This document shows, in pieces, positions 1 to 8,248 of a DNA stretch of 64,000 nucleotides; position 1 is the first letter of the stretch; each line of letters begins with the position of its first letter. Made by a program: the position numbers and the translations under genes. Below the pieces are notes generated by a model. It ran no database searches. It saw nothing but the letters and a program-made list of their open reading frames with translations, and was not told the origin of the DNA. The stretch is from a virus: the IMG/VR virus record IMGVR_UViG_3300030503_000573, positions 1 to 64,000 of that record, one strand, 5' to 3'.

Positions 1-213
1 CCCCTGGAGGTTCGTCTGCTGGGCGACCGTCGGCAGCCCTATGCCCCACAGCTGGACCCAGGCGTTGCCTATCGGCGTCGCCTGCTGGTACACGCTCGCG
101 TCGACCCTCAGCTGGAGGGCCCGGGGGTTCCAGGTGCCGTCGTCGTTGTACGAAGAGTAGACGGTGGGCGAGCCCCCGGCGGCCGGCGTCACCTCCAGCC
201 GGTAGTACCTCAC
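1..213 (-). CDS. Baseplate hub-like protein, partial (runs off left edge)
   Basis: Open frame of 71 codons that starts with GTG at 213 and leaves the window without a stop. The GTG overlaps the TGA of the upstream gene (GTGA), the usual coupling in this operon. The N-terminus (VRYYRLEVTPAAGG, then a NPRALQLRVDASV segment and a WVQLWGIGLP segment) resembles short baseplate or hub proteins that follow the baseplate plug gene in myovirus tail modules; this is recalled family resemblance, not a search result. Position after the Dit-like and plug genes fits a baseplate role. The remainder lies beyond the window. Confidence 0.55.
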   Translation of the reverse strand, partial: MRYYRLEVTPAAGGSPTVYSSYNDDGTWNPRALQLRVDASVYQQATPIGNAWVQLWGIGLPTVAQQTNLQG

Positions 214-482
214 GTGACCTCGAAGTTCTGGGTGGACGCCCGGAAGACCATCGTGCTGGTCTTAAAGTAGCCAAACAGCAGGTTGATGTCGACGTTAGGT
301 GGCGAGGCGGTCAGCGCCTTCATGAAGATCAGCTGGCCGCTGAGCGTCGTGACGCTGAGGTACCAGCGCCGGCCGAACAGGCTCCAGCTCACCGTGGCCT
401 GGTACACCTGCCCGTCGAGGGTCGGCTTGAACGAGAAGGGCGCGTAGGGGCTCGGCGTGAAGGCCGTGTAGGTGGTGGTCAT
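210..482 (-). CDS. Baseplate plug-like protein (90 aa)
   Basis: A 90-residue protein rich in beta-strand pattern (DGQVYQATVSWSLFGRRWYL, then LSVTTLSGQLIFMKAL). It resembles the small OB-like baseplate plug family of phage Pam3 gp18 type, in which a short protein beginning with an aromatic-rich strand ends in an FEV/FEI motif. ATG at 482 overlaps the stop of the upstream Dit-like gene (ATGA). Context between a Dit-like protein and a hub-like protein supports a virion baseplate role. Family assignment is by remembered pattern. Confidence 0.5.
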   Translation of the reverse strand: MTTTYTAFTPSPYAPFSFKPTLDGQVYQATVSWSLFGRRWYLSVTTLSGQLIFMKALTASPPNVDINLLFGYFKTSTMVFRASTQNFEVT

Positions 483-1300
483 GAGCCAACGCCCAGGCCC
501 AGCTCAGAGGCCACGCTCGTCGCCCCGGAGAGGCCGAAGGCCGTGAGGCCAGACGAGACCGCAGGGGCGAGCGGCGAGGCCCCGCCGAGGGCCGAGAGCA
601 CGCCGCCCACGTTGGAGGCGTCTGGAGTTATGGAGCCGGCGACGGTCGAGGGCGGAACCCCGGGGGTGTTGCCCAGGCCACTCCAGGTCGGCGGGTCGCC
701 AGCCACCTGGGTGCCAGAGCTGATCTTGCTCATCAGGTTGTTCTGCGCGGCAGTGGCCGCCGCCTGGGTGATGAGAGGCTGGATGAAGTCCCACTGCCAC
801 TCGGTCTGGACCTGGAGCTGCTCGCCGCCCCCGCCGCCCGAGACGTCGCGCAGGGCCGTGAGCAGGCAGTCGGTGTAGGTGTACGCCGGGGTAGCCACCG
901 TGAAGGTGCCCCCGGCCGCTACGTGCTGCTGCAGCGTCTGCTGCAGCTGGGAGAACACGGAACTCTTGAGCTCGTAGGCCCCGTTGATGCTCGGGGCCGG
1001 GGCCGTCATGTGGAGCGAGACCTTCAGCGGCTCCATGATGATCGCGTTGGCCGCGACGACCCGGTTGGCCAGCGGGTAGGTCGCCACCGCCGCGTCGAAC
1101 AGCGTGGACCCCGGCAGCGGGCGGAAGGCTGCCACGTAGGCGTCTGGGCCGTTGTCCTCAGAGTCGCCGCCCGAGCCGAAGGCCCCGGGCTGGAGCAGGT
1201 TCAGCACCGGCATCATGCCGCCCGGCATGTTGGCCGCGACGCCCCCGGTCAGTATGATCGGGCAGACCTCATAGGTCAGCTGGAAGTCAGCCATCGCCAT
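479..1300 (-). CDS. Dit-like baseplate/tail protein (273 aa)
   Basis: The N-terminal 190 residues match the pattern of Dit-like myovirus tail proteins: SPIILTGG-type opening (here CPIILTGGVAANMPGGMMP), then a FRPLPGSTLFDAAVATYPLANR segment, VAANAIIMEPLKVSLHM, GGTFTVATPAYTYTDCLL and WQWDFIQPLIT. Such proteins form the ring joining the tail tube to the baseplate. The C-terminal ~80 residues are low-complexity Gly/Ser/Ala/Val. ATG at 1300 has a strong GGGAGGAGG ribosome site 8 nt upstream, so it is preferred over the second ATG six bases in. The gene follows the tape measure, as expected. Confidence 0.65.
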   Translation of the reverse strand: MAMADFQLTYEVCPIILTGGVAANMPGGMMPVLNLLQPGAFGSGGDSEDNGPDAYVAAFRPLPGSTLFDAAVATYPLANRVVAANAIIMEPLKVSLHMTAPAPSINGAYELKSSVFSQLQQTLQQHVAAGGTFTVATPAYTYTDCLLTALRDVSGGGGGEQLQVQTEWQWDFIQPLITQAAATAAQNNLMSKISSGTQVAGDPPTWSGLGNTPGVPPSTVAGSITPDASNVGGVLSALGGASPLAPAVSSGLTAFGLSGATSVASELGLGVGS

Positions 1301-1315
1301 GGGGCGGCCTCCTCC

Positions 1316-3094
1316 CTAGTTGGTCAGCGTGCCAGCCGGCACCTGGACCTGGGCACCGGTGTTGTTGTTGATGTTGACCTGGACCTGCTTCTGGGCCCAG
1401 AGCGCGTCGGCGTAGCCCTTGCGGTAGGCCGCCGTCGCATCGAGGCCCTTGCCGCCGCCGGCCGCGACCTCGTAGCGCCGCGAGAAGAAGTCGGCGGCCT
1501 CACCGGGGGTCTTGGTGGTCTGGAAGTCGGAGAACAGGCTCTCGCGGCCCTTGAAGTCATGCGCGAGGAAGAGCAGCTGCTCCTGCATCGCCTGCTTGTA
1601 GTCCTTGACGCTCGTCATGGTGTGGTGGAACATATCCATGTATTCCTTGGACCAGACCTGGTTGGTCTGGTCCCACTGGCCGAGCCCGAAGTGGAGCCGG
1701 CCGTGCTGGTCTACTACATGGTTGAAGGGATTGAGGGAGCTCTCGCGGTCGAGGTTGGCCGCGATGCCGAGCCCCTGCTGATTTGTGATGCCGAGGTTCT
1801 GCGAGAGCCACGCGGCGATCTTCGCATCCTTGATGCCGATCTTGCCGGGGGCGGTGATGGCCGCTGCGGCTCCGGCGTCCATGGTCGGGGTCGGCCCGGG
1901 TATCAGACCCAGCACCTGGAGCAGCTTCTCCAGCCCCGAGGCCACCTTGACGACGTTGTCGATGAAGGCCGGGGCCTTGGAGGCGAAGTCGTCGACGAAC
2001 TTCAGCAGGTGATCCTTGAAGTCCAGGAAGCCCTGGCGGAACCCCGGGCTCTCCAGCTGGTCGGCGAGCCAGTGGACGCCGTGGGCGAGGTCGTCAATCC
2101 ACTTCCCCAGCACCTTGTCCTTGAACAGCTTGTCGAGGAAGTAGGTGAGGGCCTCGCTCAGCTTGCCCAGCGGGCCAGCAAGCGGGGTGATCCAGCGGAT
2201 GAAGTCATTCTTCAGCGTCAGCCCGGCGCGCTCCAGCTGGGTGACGAACTCCTGCCAGGCCCGGTTCTCCTTGTCGGTCAGCCCGAGCTTGGTGTCCGCC
2301 CGGTAGTGGCCGAGCTGGGCATTGAGCTCCTCCTTGGACATGTTGCCCAGGCGGCGCAGGTCGTCCATGGAGATGCCCATGACCGCGAGCGCCTGGACAA
2401 CGGGGTCCTGGGCGGCGCGGTGGCCCTGCTTGTACAGGTCCTGGGCCTTGGAGAGCGTCTCGGCGAACAGCTCAGCCGGGTTCTTCTGCTGAAAGTCCTT
2501 GATGCCCAGAGCCTGGAAGGCCCACATCTGGCCAAAGTCCTGGCGGGCGTTGGCGATGCTCTCCAGGGCCGAGTTGACGTTGGCGAACCGGCCAAGGTTG
2601 ATGTTGGCGCTCTGCTGCTCGCCAGACGAGATGCCGAGCCCGAGCGCCGAGCGCCGGCTCTCGGCGACCCCTCCAATCATGTGCTCCAGGCCGAACAGGC
2701 CACCGAGGCCCAGCAGCCCGGCGAGGCCGCCTCCGATGGAAGTCCACTTCAGGAACTCAGAGGTGATCGAGGCCGCCTGCTTGGCCATGCCGGCCATGTC
2801 GGTCCACATCTTGTGCGTGGCCTTGGAGGCGTCTCGCACGCCCTGCCCCAGGTTCTTCCACAGCTTGACCTGCTTGGCGCTCTCGTCGGTGACGCGCTCG
2901 GCGGCGTCAGCCGCGTCCTCCATAGCGCCCATGGCATCCTGGAGCGGCTTGAGCATCTCGTCGACCGCCTCGGTGACGTAGCCCCACTCGCCCGGCAGCT
3001 CCTTGACGTCGGCCTTGTACTTCTCGAAGTCGGCCTGGAAGCGCTTGAATGCGTCGTCCCTGACGTCGACCTCAATGATGCTCTTGGCTACCAT
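1316..3094 (-). CDS. Tape measure protein with C-terminal tail lysozyme domain (592 aa)
   Basis: Long helical protein following the tail assembly chaperones, the canonical tape-measure position. The first ~230 residues are charged, coiled-coil-like helix; around residues 110-135 there is a hydrophobic Gly/Leu segment (GGGLAGLLGLGGLFG). Near the C-terminus (about residues 425-560) a phage tail lysozyme-like domain is visible: AAWLSQNLGITNQQGLGIAA, then LDRESSLNPFNH with the likely catalytic Glu, and HFGLGQWD. That domain would cut peptidoglycan during DNA injection. By the usual length rule, 592 residues implies a rather short tail. Overlapping starts in other frames are shadows. Confidence 0.85.
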   Translation of the reverse strand: MVAKSIIEVDVRDDAFKRFQADFEKYKADVKELPGEWGYVTEAVDEMLKPLQDAMGAMEDAADAAERVTDESAKQVKLWKNLGQGVRDASKATHKMWTDMAGMAKQAASITSEFLKWTSIGGGLAGLLGLGGLFGLEHMIGGVAESRRSALGLGISSGEQQSANINLGRFANVNSALESIANARQDFGQMWAFQALGIKDFQQKNPAELFAETLSKAQDLYKQGHRAAQDPVVQALAVMGISMDDLRRLGNMSKEELNAQLGHYRADTKLGLTDKENRAWQEFVTQLERAGLTLKNDFIRWITPLAGPLGKLSEALTYFLDKLFKDKVLGKWIDDLAHGVHWLADQLESPGFRQGFLDFKDHLLKFVDDFASKAPAFIDNVVKVASGLEKLLQVLGLIPGPTPTMDAGAAAAITAPGKIGIKDAKIAAWLSQNLGITNQQGLGIAANLDRESSLNPFNHVVDQHGRLHFGLGQWDQTNQVWSKEYMDMFHHTMTSVKDYKQAMQEQLLFLAHDFKGRESLFSDFQTTKTPGEAADFFSRRYEVAAGGGKGLDATAAYRKGYADALWAQKQVQVNINNNTGAQVQVPAGTLTN

Positions 3095-3095
3095 G

Positions 3096-3829
3096 TCACC
3101 TCGTCGCCTTGGTTGTCATGGCCCGGAAGAGCCCCATCGAGTAGCGCTGGCGCCAGGTGCCGGCGTCCACAAAGACCTTGTCGAACTCCAGCCGGCGCGC
3201 GACCGCGCCGAACCCGGGGCCCGAGGCCCAGTCTAGGTAGGTATGGTAGAGGGTGTTGCCCTCCGCGAGGTAGCGGCGGCCGGCGTCAAGGTCGGCAAGC
3301 CATCCCTCCACGCCGAAAAGGGCGACGAGGTAACTTCCCAGCCCCACATCCCAGCCGCGCTCGTCAGTATCGGCATCAGGACCGACCGCTTGTGCATGGC
3401 TGAGTTGACCATAAAAAAAGCCACGGCGGCCTCCACCTCCGCCGCCTCGTCAGCGCTGATGAGCCCCTGGTTCTTGGCGGCTTCCAGCGGCTGCTGGTCC
3501 CAGGTGCCGTCGACCTTGGGTGCCAGCACGGTGGTGCGGCGGCGGAACTCGCCCACCAGCCCCAGCTCGACCCCGTCGGGGCCCTCCCACCAGTTGCGGT
3601 CGCCGTCGCGCGCCGTCGAGGTGGCGACGTCCTTCAGCACCATGGGCATCACCTTGGGGCCCGCGAAGACGTGGAGCCGCTCGGCGTACAGCTTGGAGAA
3701 GGCCTTCGAGATGACCAGGTAGTAGAACTCAAAGGTCTCGCGCCTGATCGGCGTCGAGTAGCAGTACAGCTTAGCCTCGCCCCGGTCGATGGGTATGACG
3801 AGGTTAAGCTCGCGGTCCACGGTCGTCAT
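3096..3829 (-). CDS. Tail assembly chaperone GT-like fusion made by -1 frameshift
   Basis: Predicted longer product. Translation begins at ATG 3829, slips -1 at the T7 run (3419 to 3413) and continues in the other frame to the TGA at 3096-3098, adding about 105 residues. The -1 frame is open from the slip site to that stop and reads as plausible protein (GWDVGLGSYLVALFGVEGWL, later TWRQRYSMGLF). Location directly before the tape measure and after tube/sheath matches the lambda gpG/gpGT arrangement, where the fusion chaperones the tape measure. The slip site fits X XXY YYZ exactly. Confidence 0.8.
3233..3829 (-). CDS. Tail assembly chaperone G-like, short form (198 aa)
   Basis: Unshifted product. 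Residues 1-150 look like the conserved first half of myovirus tail chaperones (LNLVIPIDRGEAKLYCYSTP, VISKAFSKLYAERLHVFAGP, EGPDGVELGLVGEFRR, VAFFMVNSAMHKRSVL). The end (EVTSSPFSAWRDGLPTLTP) is the standard unshifted C-terminus. The last ~185 nt overlap the frameshift extension. The short form is normally made in excess of the fusion and is not part of the virion. Confidence 0.8.
   Translation of the reverse strand: MTTVDRELNLVIPIDRGEAKLYCYSTPIRRETFEFYYLVISKAFSKLYAERLHVFAGPKVMPMVLKDVATSTARDGDRNWWEGPDGVELGLVGEFRRRTTVLAPKVDGTWDQQPLEAAKNQGLISADEAAEVEAAVAFFMVNSAMHKRSVLMPILTSAAGMWGWEVTSSPFSAWRDGLPTLTPAAATSRRATPSTIPT
3413..3419 (-). promoter_or_regulatory. Programmed -1 ribosomal frameshift site (T TTT TTT)
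   Basis: On the minus strand the coding frame reads GCT TTT TTT ATG. The first T of the seven is the third base of GCT, so the heptamer is T TTT TTT in the canonical X XXY YYZ phase. The downstream frame is -1 relative to the chaperone gene and is open through 3096. Confidence 0.85.
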
Positions 3830-3859
3830 GTAGCGCCTCCCTCAAGGCGCGGGCTCAGG

Positions 3860-4324
3860 CTAGATCGCCGACGCGGCGGCCTGCTCCCACAGCTGGCTGT
3901 TGATGTAGTAGGTGCCTTGCAGCACCACGGTGAAGTCGACCGAGCCGCCGCTCATGGCCAGCTCGCTCGGGCCGCTCTTGATGGTGCAGTTCGACAGGTA
4001 GTAGGTGTCCCCCACCGGTGAGTCGGTCGTCAGCGTGACGTCGCCGATGAGGGCGCTCTGCTCCATCTGGCCCTTCCAGCTCCAGGCAAGCCCCTGCGCC
4101 CGGTTTAGGTGGATGGCAAGCGTGGCGATCTGATACGGGTTCGGCGACGGCACCGCCCCCGTCAGCGTCGGCAGGTAGGCGCTCGCCTCGCCCTCCAGCG
4201 TCAGCATCACGCCCTCGGGCGCCAGGAAGCTCGACGACACATTCAGGTCAGGGTTGTCGACGACCGAGACGTTGACGAGAAGCTTGTTGAGTGTGCCTTG
4301 GGGGATCAGCGGGTTCGAGGCCAT
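3860..4324 (-). CDS. Tail tube protein (154 aa)
   Basis: A 154-residue, beta-rich protein located immediately after the sheath and before the tail chaperones, the usual place of the tube subunit in contractile-tail phages. Features include an N-terminal MASNPLIPQGTLNKLLVNVS, a central TGAVPSPNPYQIATLAIHLN and a C-terminal VDFTVVLQGTYYINSQ strand pair typical of tube proteins that bind into hexameric rings. Exact family not confirmed; assignment rests on position, size and strand pattern. Confidence 0.7.
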   Translation of the reverse strand: MASNPLIPQGTLNKLLVNVSVVDNPDLNVSSSFLAPEGVMLTLEGEASAYLPTLTGAVPSPNPYQIATLAIHLNRAQGLAWSWKGQMEQSALIGDVTLTTDSPVGDTYYLSNCTIKSGPSELAMSGGSVDFTVVLQGTYYINSQLWEQAAASAI

Positions 4325-4362
4325 CGCGGCGCGGCTCCTGGGCTAGGGGTTCTGACCGGGGC

Positions 4363-5760
4363 CTAGCCTGCCACCAGGTCGGTGACGGTCAGGTCGAAGA
4401 GAATCTGGATGAAGCCGAGCTGCGGGATGAAGATGCAGCTGATGCCCGAGTACAGGCCCTGGCCGTAGTCGTTGGGGTTCTCGGCCGTGTAGGCGTTGAA
4501 CGGCTCGGCGTTGATGACGATCTGCCCGGCGTACAGGCCCGCGTTGTAGTTGGCGACGAACTGGGCGATGGGCAGCGAGGTCGCGATGACCTGGCCGTTG
4601 CCCAGCCCGTAGCTCACCGCCGACTTCATCGTCTGGACGGCCTTGGCCTGGAGGCGGTTGATGCCGTCCTGGTTGTAGTACAGCGGGTTGATGTTTGAGT
4701 TCGACCCGTTGATGACCAGGTTGGACAGGTTCAGGTTGATGTTGATCTGGGCCCAGTCGGCGGCGTACCAGAAGTTCCACATGTTCCCGTCGGACATCTT
4801 GCCGATGAAGACACAGGTGTTGGAGATGCCGCCCTCGTACCCGGTCCAGATCCAGTTGACGTTGTTGGTCCGCAGGGTCGAGAGGGTGGTGAGGTTGCCG
4901 GGTATAGGCCACGGCGTGACGCCGTAGACGAAGGCGTACTGGGCCGGGGGCACCTTGTTGGTGCTGGAGGGGTTCTGGCCGAGGGCCCAGGCGAACGGCG
5001 CGGCGCACGTGAACTCGGTCGAGGCGTTGCCCGGGGCGACGCCCGGGGCCTCGGCGAGGGCGTACACGCACTTGTGCGCCGCGTACCCAGAGTAGGTGCC
5101 AACGGTCGTGGTGACGTAGAAGTACGTCAGCATGTCCGGGTTGTCGTAGTCGGCCAGAATCTCGGTGAACGCCGACAGGGCGTCCCAGTCGCGAGGGACC
5201 AGCCAGTCGTACACGACCTTGGGGTTGGCGGTGATCCAGGCCTGGAGCTCCGGGGGCCCGAGGGCCACGTCCTGTTCGCCCAGCTCCAGCACGTAAATCT
5301 GCTGGTAGAAGCTCGTCTGCGCCCAGACGGTGTTGTTCATCTGCTGCAGCTCGATGGCCGACCACAGCGTGGCGGTGCCGGGGGTCGTCTCGGTGCCCGG
5401 GTTGGACGCCAGCGGGTAGGTGAAGGTCGAGGCCCCGGTGACAGTGGCCTGGAACTTGCCGTTGTAGCCGGCGGGCACCGCCCCCGCGATCAGCACCGGG
5501 ATGACGTCGCCGTTCGTCCACCCGTGCGGGTTGACAGTGGTGACCGTCGCGACCGAGGAGGCCCAGGTGATCGAGGTGATCGCCAGGGTCGGCGCCAGCA
5601 TGGTGGCGAGGTTCTGCGGGCCCGTCAGGGGCGTGAGCGAACCGACCTCGTTGGTGGTGCCACCCTGCGAGATGAGGGCCCCCGTGCGCTGCAGCGTCGA
5701 GGGCAGCGGCGCGAGCTGGACCTGGGTGTTGACTAGGACGATTGCCGTGGGGTCGGTCAT
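4363..5760 (-). CDS. Tail sheath protein (465 aa) with inserted beta domain
   Basis: Contractile sheath subunit. The core shows the sheath pattern: QQMNNTVWAQTSFYQQIYVLELG, then PKVVYDWLVPRDWD, DMLTYFYVTTTVGTYSGY, and a C-terminal domain with INPLYYNQDGINRLQAKAV and IPQLGFIQILFDLTVTDLVA. Residues ~61-130 look like an inserted domain (VNPHGWTNGDVIPVL, AGYNGKFQATVTGASTFTY) not needed for the sheath fold and resembling an insert in the head decoration protein of this phage. Together with the tube gene next door this makes the phage a myovirus. Confidence 0.85.
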   Translation of the reverse strand: MTDPTAIVLVNTQVQLAPLPSTLQRTGALISQGGTTNEVGSLTPLTGPQNLATMLAPTLAITSITWASSVATVTTVNPHGWTNGDVIPVLIAGAVPAGYNGKFQATVTGASTFTYPLASNPGTETTPGTATLWSAIELQQMNNTVWAQTSFYQQIYVLELGEQDVALGPPELQAWITANPKVVYDWLVPRDWDALSAFTEILADYDNPDMLTYFYVTTTVGTYSGYAAHKCVYALAEAPGVAPGNASTEFTCAAPFAWALGQNPSSTNKVPPAQYAFVYGVTPWPIPGNLTTLSTLRTNNVNWIWTGYEGGISNTCVFIGKMSDGNMWNFWYAADWAQININLNLSNLVINGSNSNINPLYYNQDGINRLQAKAVQTMKSAVSYGLGNGQVIATSLPIAQFVANYNAGLYAGQIVINAEPFNAYTAENPNDYGQGLYSGISCIFIPQLGFIQILFDLTVTDLVAG

Positions 5761-6021
5761 CTAGGCGTCTCCGGTCGGGTGCGGCTGTTCGTCGGTGATG
5801 GTCTGGGGCTCGGGGGCGGCTTCGGCCTCCGCAGGGGCTTCGGCCTCCTCCGGCTTCTCCGCTGGCGGAGTAGGTGCCTCGGCGACCTCGGTTGGCCGCT
5901 CGGGCACAGGGACCGGCTGCGGGGCCTCCTCCGGCACCTCCTCCGGCACCGAGACGCGGCCGAAGGCCCGTCGCCGGGCCTGCAGGTTCGCGATCTGGGC
6001 GAGCGGCCCCACGGCGGTCAT
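5761..6021 (-). CDS. Pro/Glu-rich small protein (86 aa)
   Basis: ATG at 6021 (MTAVGPLAQIANLQARRRAF) gives 86 residues. After a short helical N-terminus the protein is dominated by Pro, Glu, Ala and Val (PEEVPEEAPQPVPVPERP and repeats of EAPAEAEAAPE), suggesting a disordered, acidic tail. It stops 1 nt before the sheath ATG, so the two are translationally coupled. No family recognised; a virion surface extension or an assembly factor are both possible. A longer upstream reading in the same frame overlaps the next gene and is not needed. Confidence 0.6.
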   Translation of the reverse strand: MTAVGPLAQIANLQARRRAFGRVSVPEEVPEEAPQPVPVPERPTEVAEAPTPPAEKPEEAEAPAEAEAAPEPQTITDEQPHPTGDA

Positions 6022-6031
6022 GAGCAGGCTC

Positions 6032-6358
6032 CTACGCGGCGACCGCGAGGGTGAACGGCGCCAGCGAGGCCGTGTCGCCCGTCGCGTCCTGGGCCGTGAT
6101 AACGATGCCCGGGAAGCTGCCGTTGACCGTGGGGGTGCCGGCGACGGCCCCGGTGGTGCCATTGAGCGTGATGCCCGCCGGCAGGGCCCCGGCCGTCACC
6201 GAGTAGGTGTACGGCGAGTGGCCGTTGGCGGCTGTGACCGAGAACCCGGTGTACGCGGTCCCCTGCGTCGCCGAGGTCACCGGCGTGCCGCTGATGGTCA
6301 AGGCCGCAGCGGCGGCCGGCCCCACGGCGGCCACCTGCGTCAGGTGAGCGGGCTGCAT
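6032..6358 (-). CDS. Putative Ig-like (He_PIG type) domain protein (108 aa)
   Basis: After a ~22-residue N-terminal segment, the rest is one Ig-like domain of the He_PIG type, with the hallmark phrase PYTYSVTAGALPAGITLN, TGAVAGTPT and a final strand ITAQDATGDTASL. Such domains decorate phage virions and are thought to bind cell-surface carbohydrate weakly. It sits upstream of the sheath among other small virion genes. Role as a decoration or adhesion protein is inferred from domain type only. Confidence 0.65.
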   Translation of the reverse strand: MQPAHLTQVAAVGPAAAAALTISGTPVTSATQGTAYTGFSVTAANGHSPYTYSVTAGALPAGITLNGTTGAVAGTPTVNGSFPGIVITAQDATGDTASLAPFTLAVAA

Positions 6359-6365
6359 GGCCGGC

Positions 6366-6692
6366 CTAGAAAGAGAAGTTGCCGAAGGCGTAGACCTTCA
6401 CGTTCGCCCCGGTGACGACGGAGTAGCCGCCGTTGACCGAGGGCGCGTTCCACGGGATGAAGAACGGCACCAGGGAGGCGACCGAGCTTGCGCCCCCGGC
6501 GAAGACCTCCTCGTTGGTGCCCCCGTCGGAAATCTGGACCTCGCCGGGCGAGGTGGTCAGCGGCACGACGAGCAGGCCGATGAGCAGGTTGCCCGCGACC
6601 CCCGCGCTGCCCAGGGGCGTCGTCTCAGACGCCGGGCAGACCACGTAGGGGGCCGGGAGGTTTTGGGTAGCGATGGGGTTCTGCTGGCCCAT
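6366..6692 (-). CDS. Small virion-associated protein (108 aa)
   Basis: ATG at 6692 is chosen because AGAGGAG lies just upstream; a longer reading to 6737 would overlap the upstream gene. The protein is Gly/Val/Pro-rich with beta pattern (PAPYVVCPASETTPLGSAGV, NLLIGLLVVPLTTSPGEVQI, NGGYSVVTGANVKVYAFGNF). It resembles small head or tail decoration proteins in size and composition but matches no family I can name. Confidence 0.55.
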   Translation of the reverse strand: MGQQNPIATQNLPAPYVVCPASETTPLGSAGVAGNLLIGLLVVPLTTSPGEVQISDGGTNEEVFAGGASSVASLVPFFIPWNAPSVNGGYSVVTGANVKVYAFGNFSF

Positions 6693-6706
6693 GTGGGCGC
6701 ACTCCT

Positions 6707-7786
6707 CTAGATGACGACCTCGAAGGTCGGGATGCATGTCAGGATCAGCTGGCGGGCGACGTCCCTCACCCGGCTCTGCTGGTAGCTCACCTCAAAGTCG
6801 ACCGTCTTCTTCTGGGCCAGCACCGAGACCTCGGCCTGGGTTCGCTTGTCGTCTCGTATCACCGGGCCGCTCATCAGCCCGATGTCCGAGTACCGCCAGG
6901 AATGCCCGATGACCGCGTCCACCCAGTCGTACGCCGCGTTGGCGCGCACCCCGTACAGCGTGACCCGCACCCGGTCAGCCATCAGCTGGTAGCGCGAGCC
7001 GGTGGCGTCGTAGTACGGCACGGGCTGGAGCGCCCGGGTGGCGTCTGGGCTGATGTGGATGACCCCGTAGGGCGGCCTGATGTTGTCAGGCACCGCGAAC
7101 GAGGGGTACAGCGGGAAGTACGTAGTGAGGCCAAGCCAGATCGGCAGCGAGTTAGAGACCACGAGCGAGCGGCCGTCGAACCCCGTGAGGTCGTCGACCA
7201 GCTGCGGCTCCATCACCGGGTACAGGGCGTCGCCCTCGTAGTGGTGGAGGCCGGCCTGCTTGTAGTACTGGTGCGAGACCGTGAACGCGTACCGGTAGTC
7301 GCCCAGGCAGGCCACCCACATCTCGGTCGGGGCGATCTGGTTGAGCTCCTGGACCTCCTGGGTGGAGGTCAAGTGGATGCGGTTGACAGAGAAGCTCTCG
7401 GCCTCATCCTGGTTGTTCGTCGTGGTGACGTGCAGCGACGCCAGCACAGTCAGCTCGCACGCTGGGGTGACGACCTCGGGCGGCGCGTTGAAGGGGGCCG
7501 TGTTGAACGGCGAGGTGCCGAACTGGGCGCTCGGGCCCAGCAGGTCGGCACGAACCCAGAACACGAACCCGTCGAGCGGCAGCACCACGCGCACGTAGCG
7601 CCTGAAGGTGACCTGCTGCTGTTGGGAGATGACCCCGAGCCCGGCGCGCAGCGCTGAGGCCAGAGGGTTGGTGTCGGGGCCGCTCTCACCTGGAGAGGAA
7701 CCGTACGGGGCGGTCTGGGCCCAGGTGAGCGAGCCAGAGACCGCCGCCGCGCCCTGGATGGTGCCTGCGGCGTAGACGTCGCTCAC
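6707..7786 (-). CDS. Virion structural protein, neck/tail module (359 aa)
   Basis: A 359-residue protein between the putative neck genes and the sheath. Visible features: QQQQVTFRRYVRVVLPLDGFVFW near residue 60, VQELNQIAPTEMWVACLGDYRYAFTVSHQYYKQAGLHHY in the middle, and a C-terminal region YQLMADRVRVTLYGVRANAAYDWVDAV followed by VDFEVSYQQSRVRDVARQLI. The last block recalls tail-terminator-type proteins, which suggests a head-to-tail joining role; this is a weak inference from position. Confidence 0.55.
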   Translation of the reverse strand: MSDVYAAGTIQGAAAVSGSLTWAQTAPYGSSPGESGPDTNPLASALRAGLGVISQQQQVTFRRYVRVVLPLDGFVFWVRADLLGPSAQFGTSPFNTAPFNAPPEVVTPACELTVLASLHVTTTNNQDEAESFSVNRIHLTSTQEVQELNQIAPTEMWVACLGDYRYAFTVSHQYYKQAGLHHYEGDALYPVMEPQLVDDLTGFDGRSLVVSNSLPIWLGLTTYFPLYPSFAVPDNIRPPYGVIHISPDATRALQPVPYYDATGSRYQLMADRVRVTLYGVRANAAYDWVDAVIGHSWRYSDIGLMSGPVIRDDKRTQAEVSVLAQKKTVDFEVSYQQSRVRDVARQLILTCIPTFEVVI

Positions 7787-7795
7787 GCCGGGGGC

Positions 7796-8239
7796 CTAGT
7801 TCTCGCCGATGCTTGTCGACGTCGTGAGGATGGGGGTGAGGCCCACACCGATGGTGATCAGCGGCGAGATGGGCCCGGAGTACAGCAGCACCCCGCCCCC
7901 GGTCGACAGCGTGCCGATGCCCATGAAGGCAGCCGTTGCCGCCGCGCCCGAGGTCACGGTGGGGAAGGAGATGTTGGATGTGGGGTACAGGATGCCGGCT
8001 GACGAGACCGTGAAGCCGCCCGTCAGGCGGGCGACGGCGACCCGGGCGTACGGCGTGTAGCTCAGCTCAGCGGTCGCCTGGTTGCCACCCGGCCCGGGGT
8101 CGGTCGTGTGCAGCGAGATGTAGAGGTCGGCGAACTCCGCGCCCGAGGTGTCAGGCAGGAACAGCCCCGTGATGCCGCCGGTGCCGTTGAACAGGGCGTT
8201 CAGGAAGGCGTTGGCGAGGTATGTGGACTTGCCGCTCAT
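7796..8239 (-). CDS. Small virion protein of the LYISLHTTDPG family (147 aa)
   Basis: Starts with a short helix (YLANAFLNALFNGTG), then the phrase ADLYISLHTTDPGPGGNQ and SYTPYARVAVARL. This layout (VGLHTADPG, then YARVAV) recurs in a widespread family of small phage proteins often labelled tail fibre or structural. The remaining sequence is Gly/Ser/Thr beta pattern. Probably a virion component; precise location unknown. Confidence 0.6.
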   Translation of the reverse strand: MSGKSTYLANAFLNALFNGTGGITGLFLPDTSGAEFADLYISLHTTDPGPGGNQATAELSYTPYARVAVARLTGGFTVSSAGILYPTSNISFPTVTSGAAATAAFMGIGTLSTGGGVLLYSGPISPLITIGVGLTPILTTSTSIGEN

Positions 8240-8248
8240 CGCCGCTCC

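Noticed and set aside
923-3403. 826-codon open frame on the plus strand
   Set aside because: Antisense to the tape measure and neighbours; its Leu/Gly/Arg/Val-rich composition is the complement of a GC-rich gene and no motif or ribosome site was found.
3413-3419. Homopolymer T7 as a sequencing error splitting one gene
   Set aside because: The unshifted end (198 aa) is a plausible chaperone terminus, the -1 frame is open and starts exactly at a canonical slip site, and the gene order is that of lambda G/GT.
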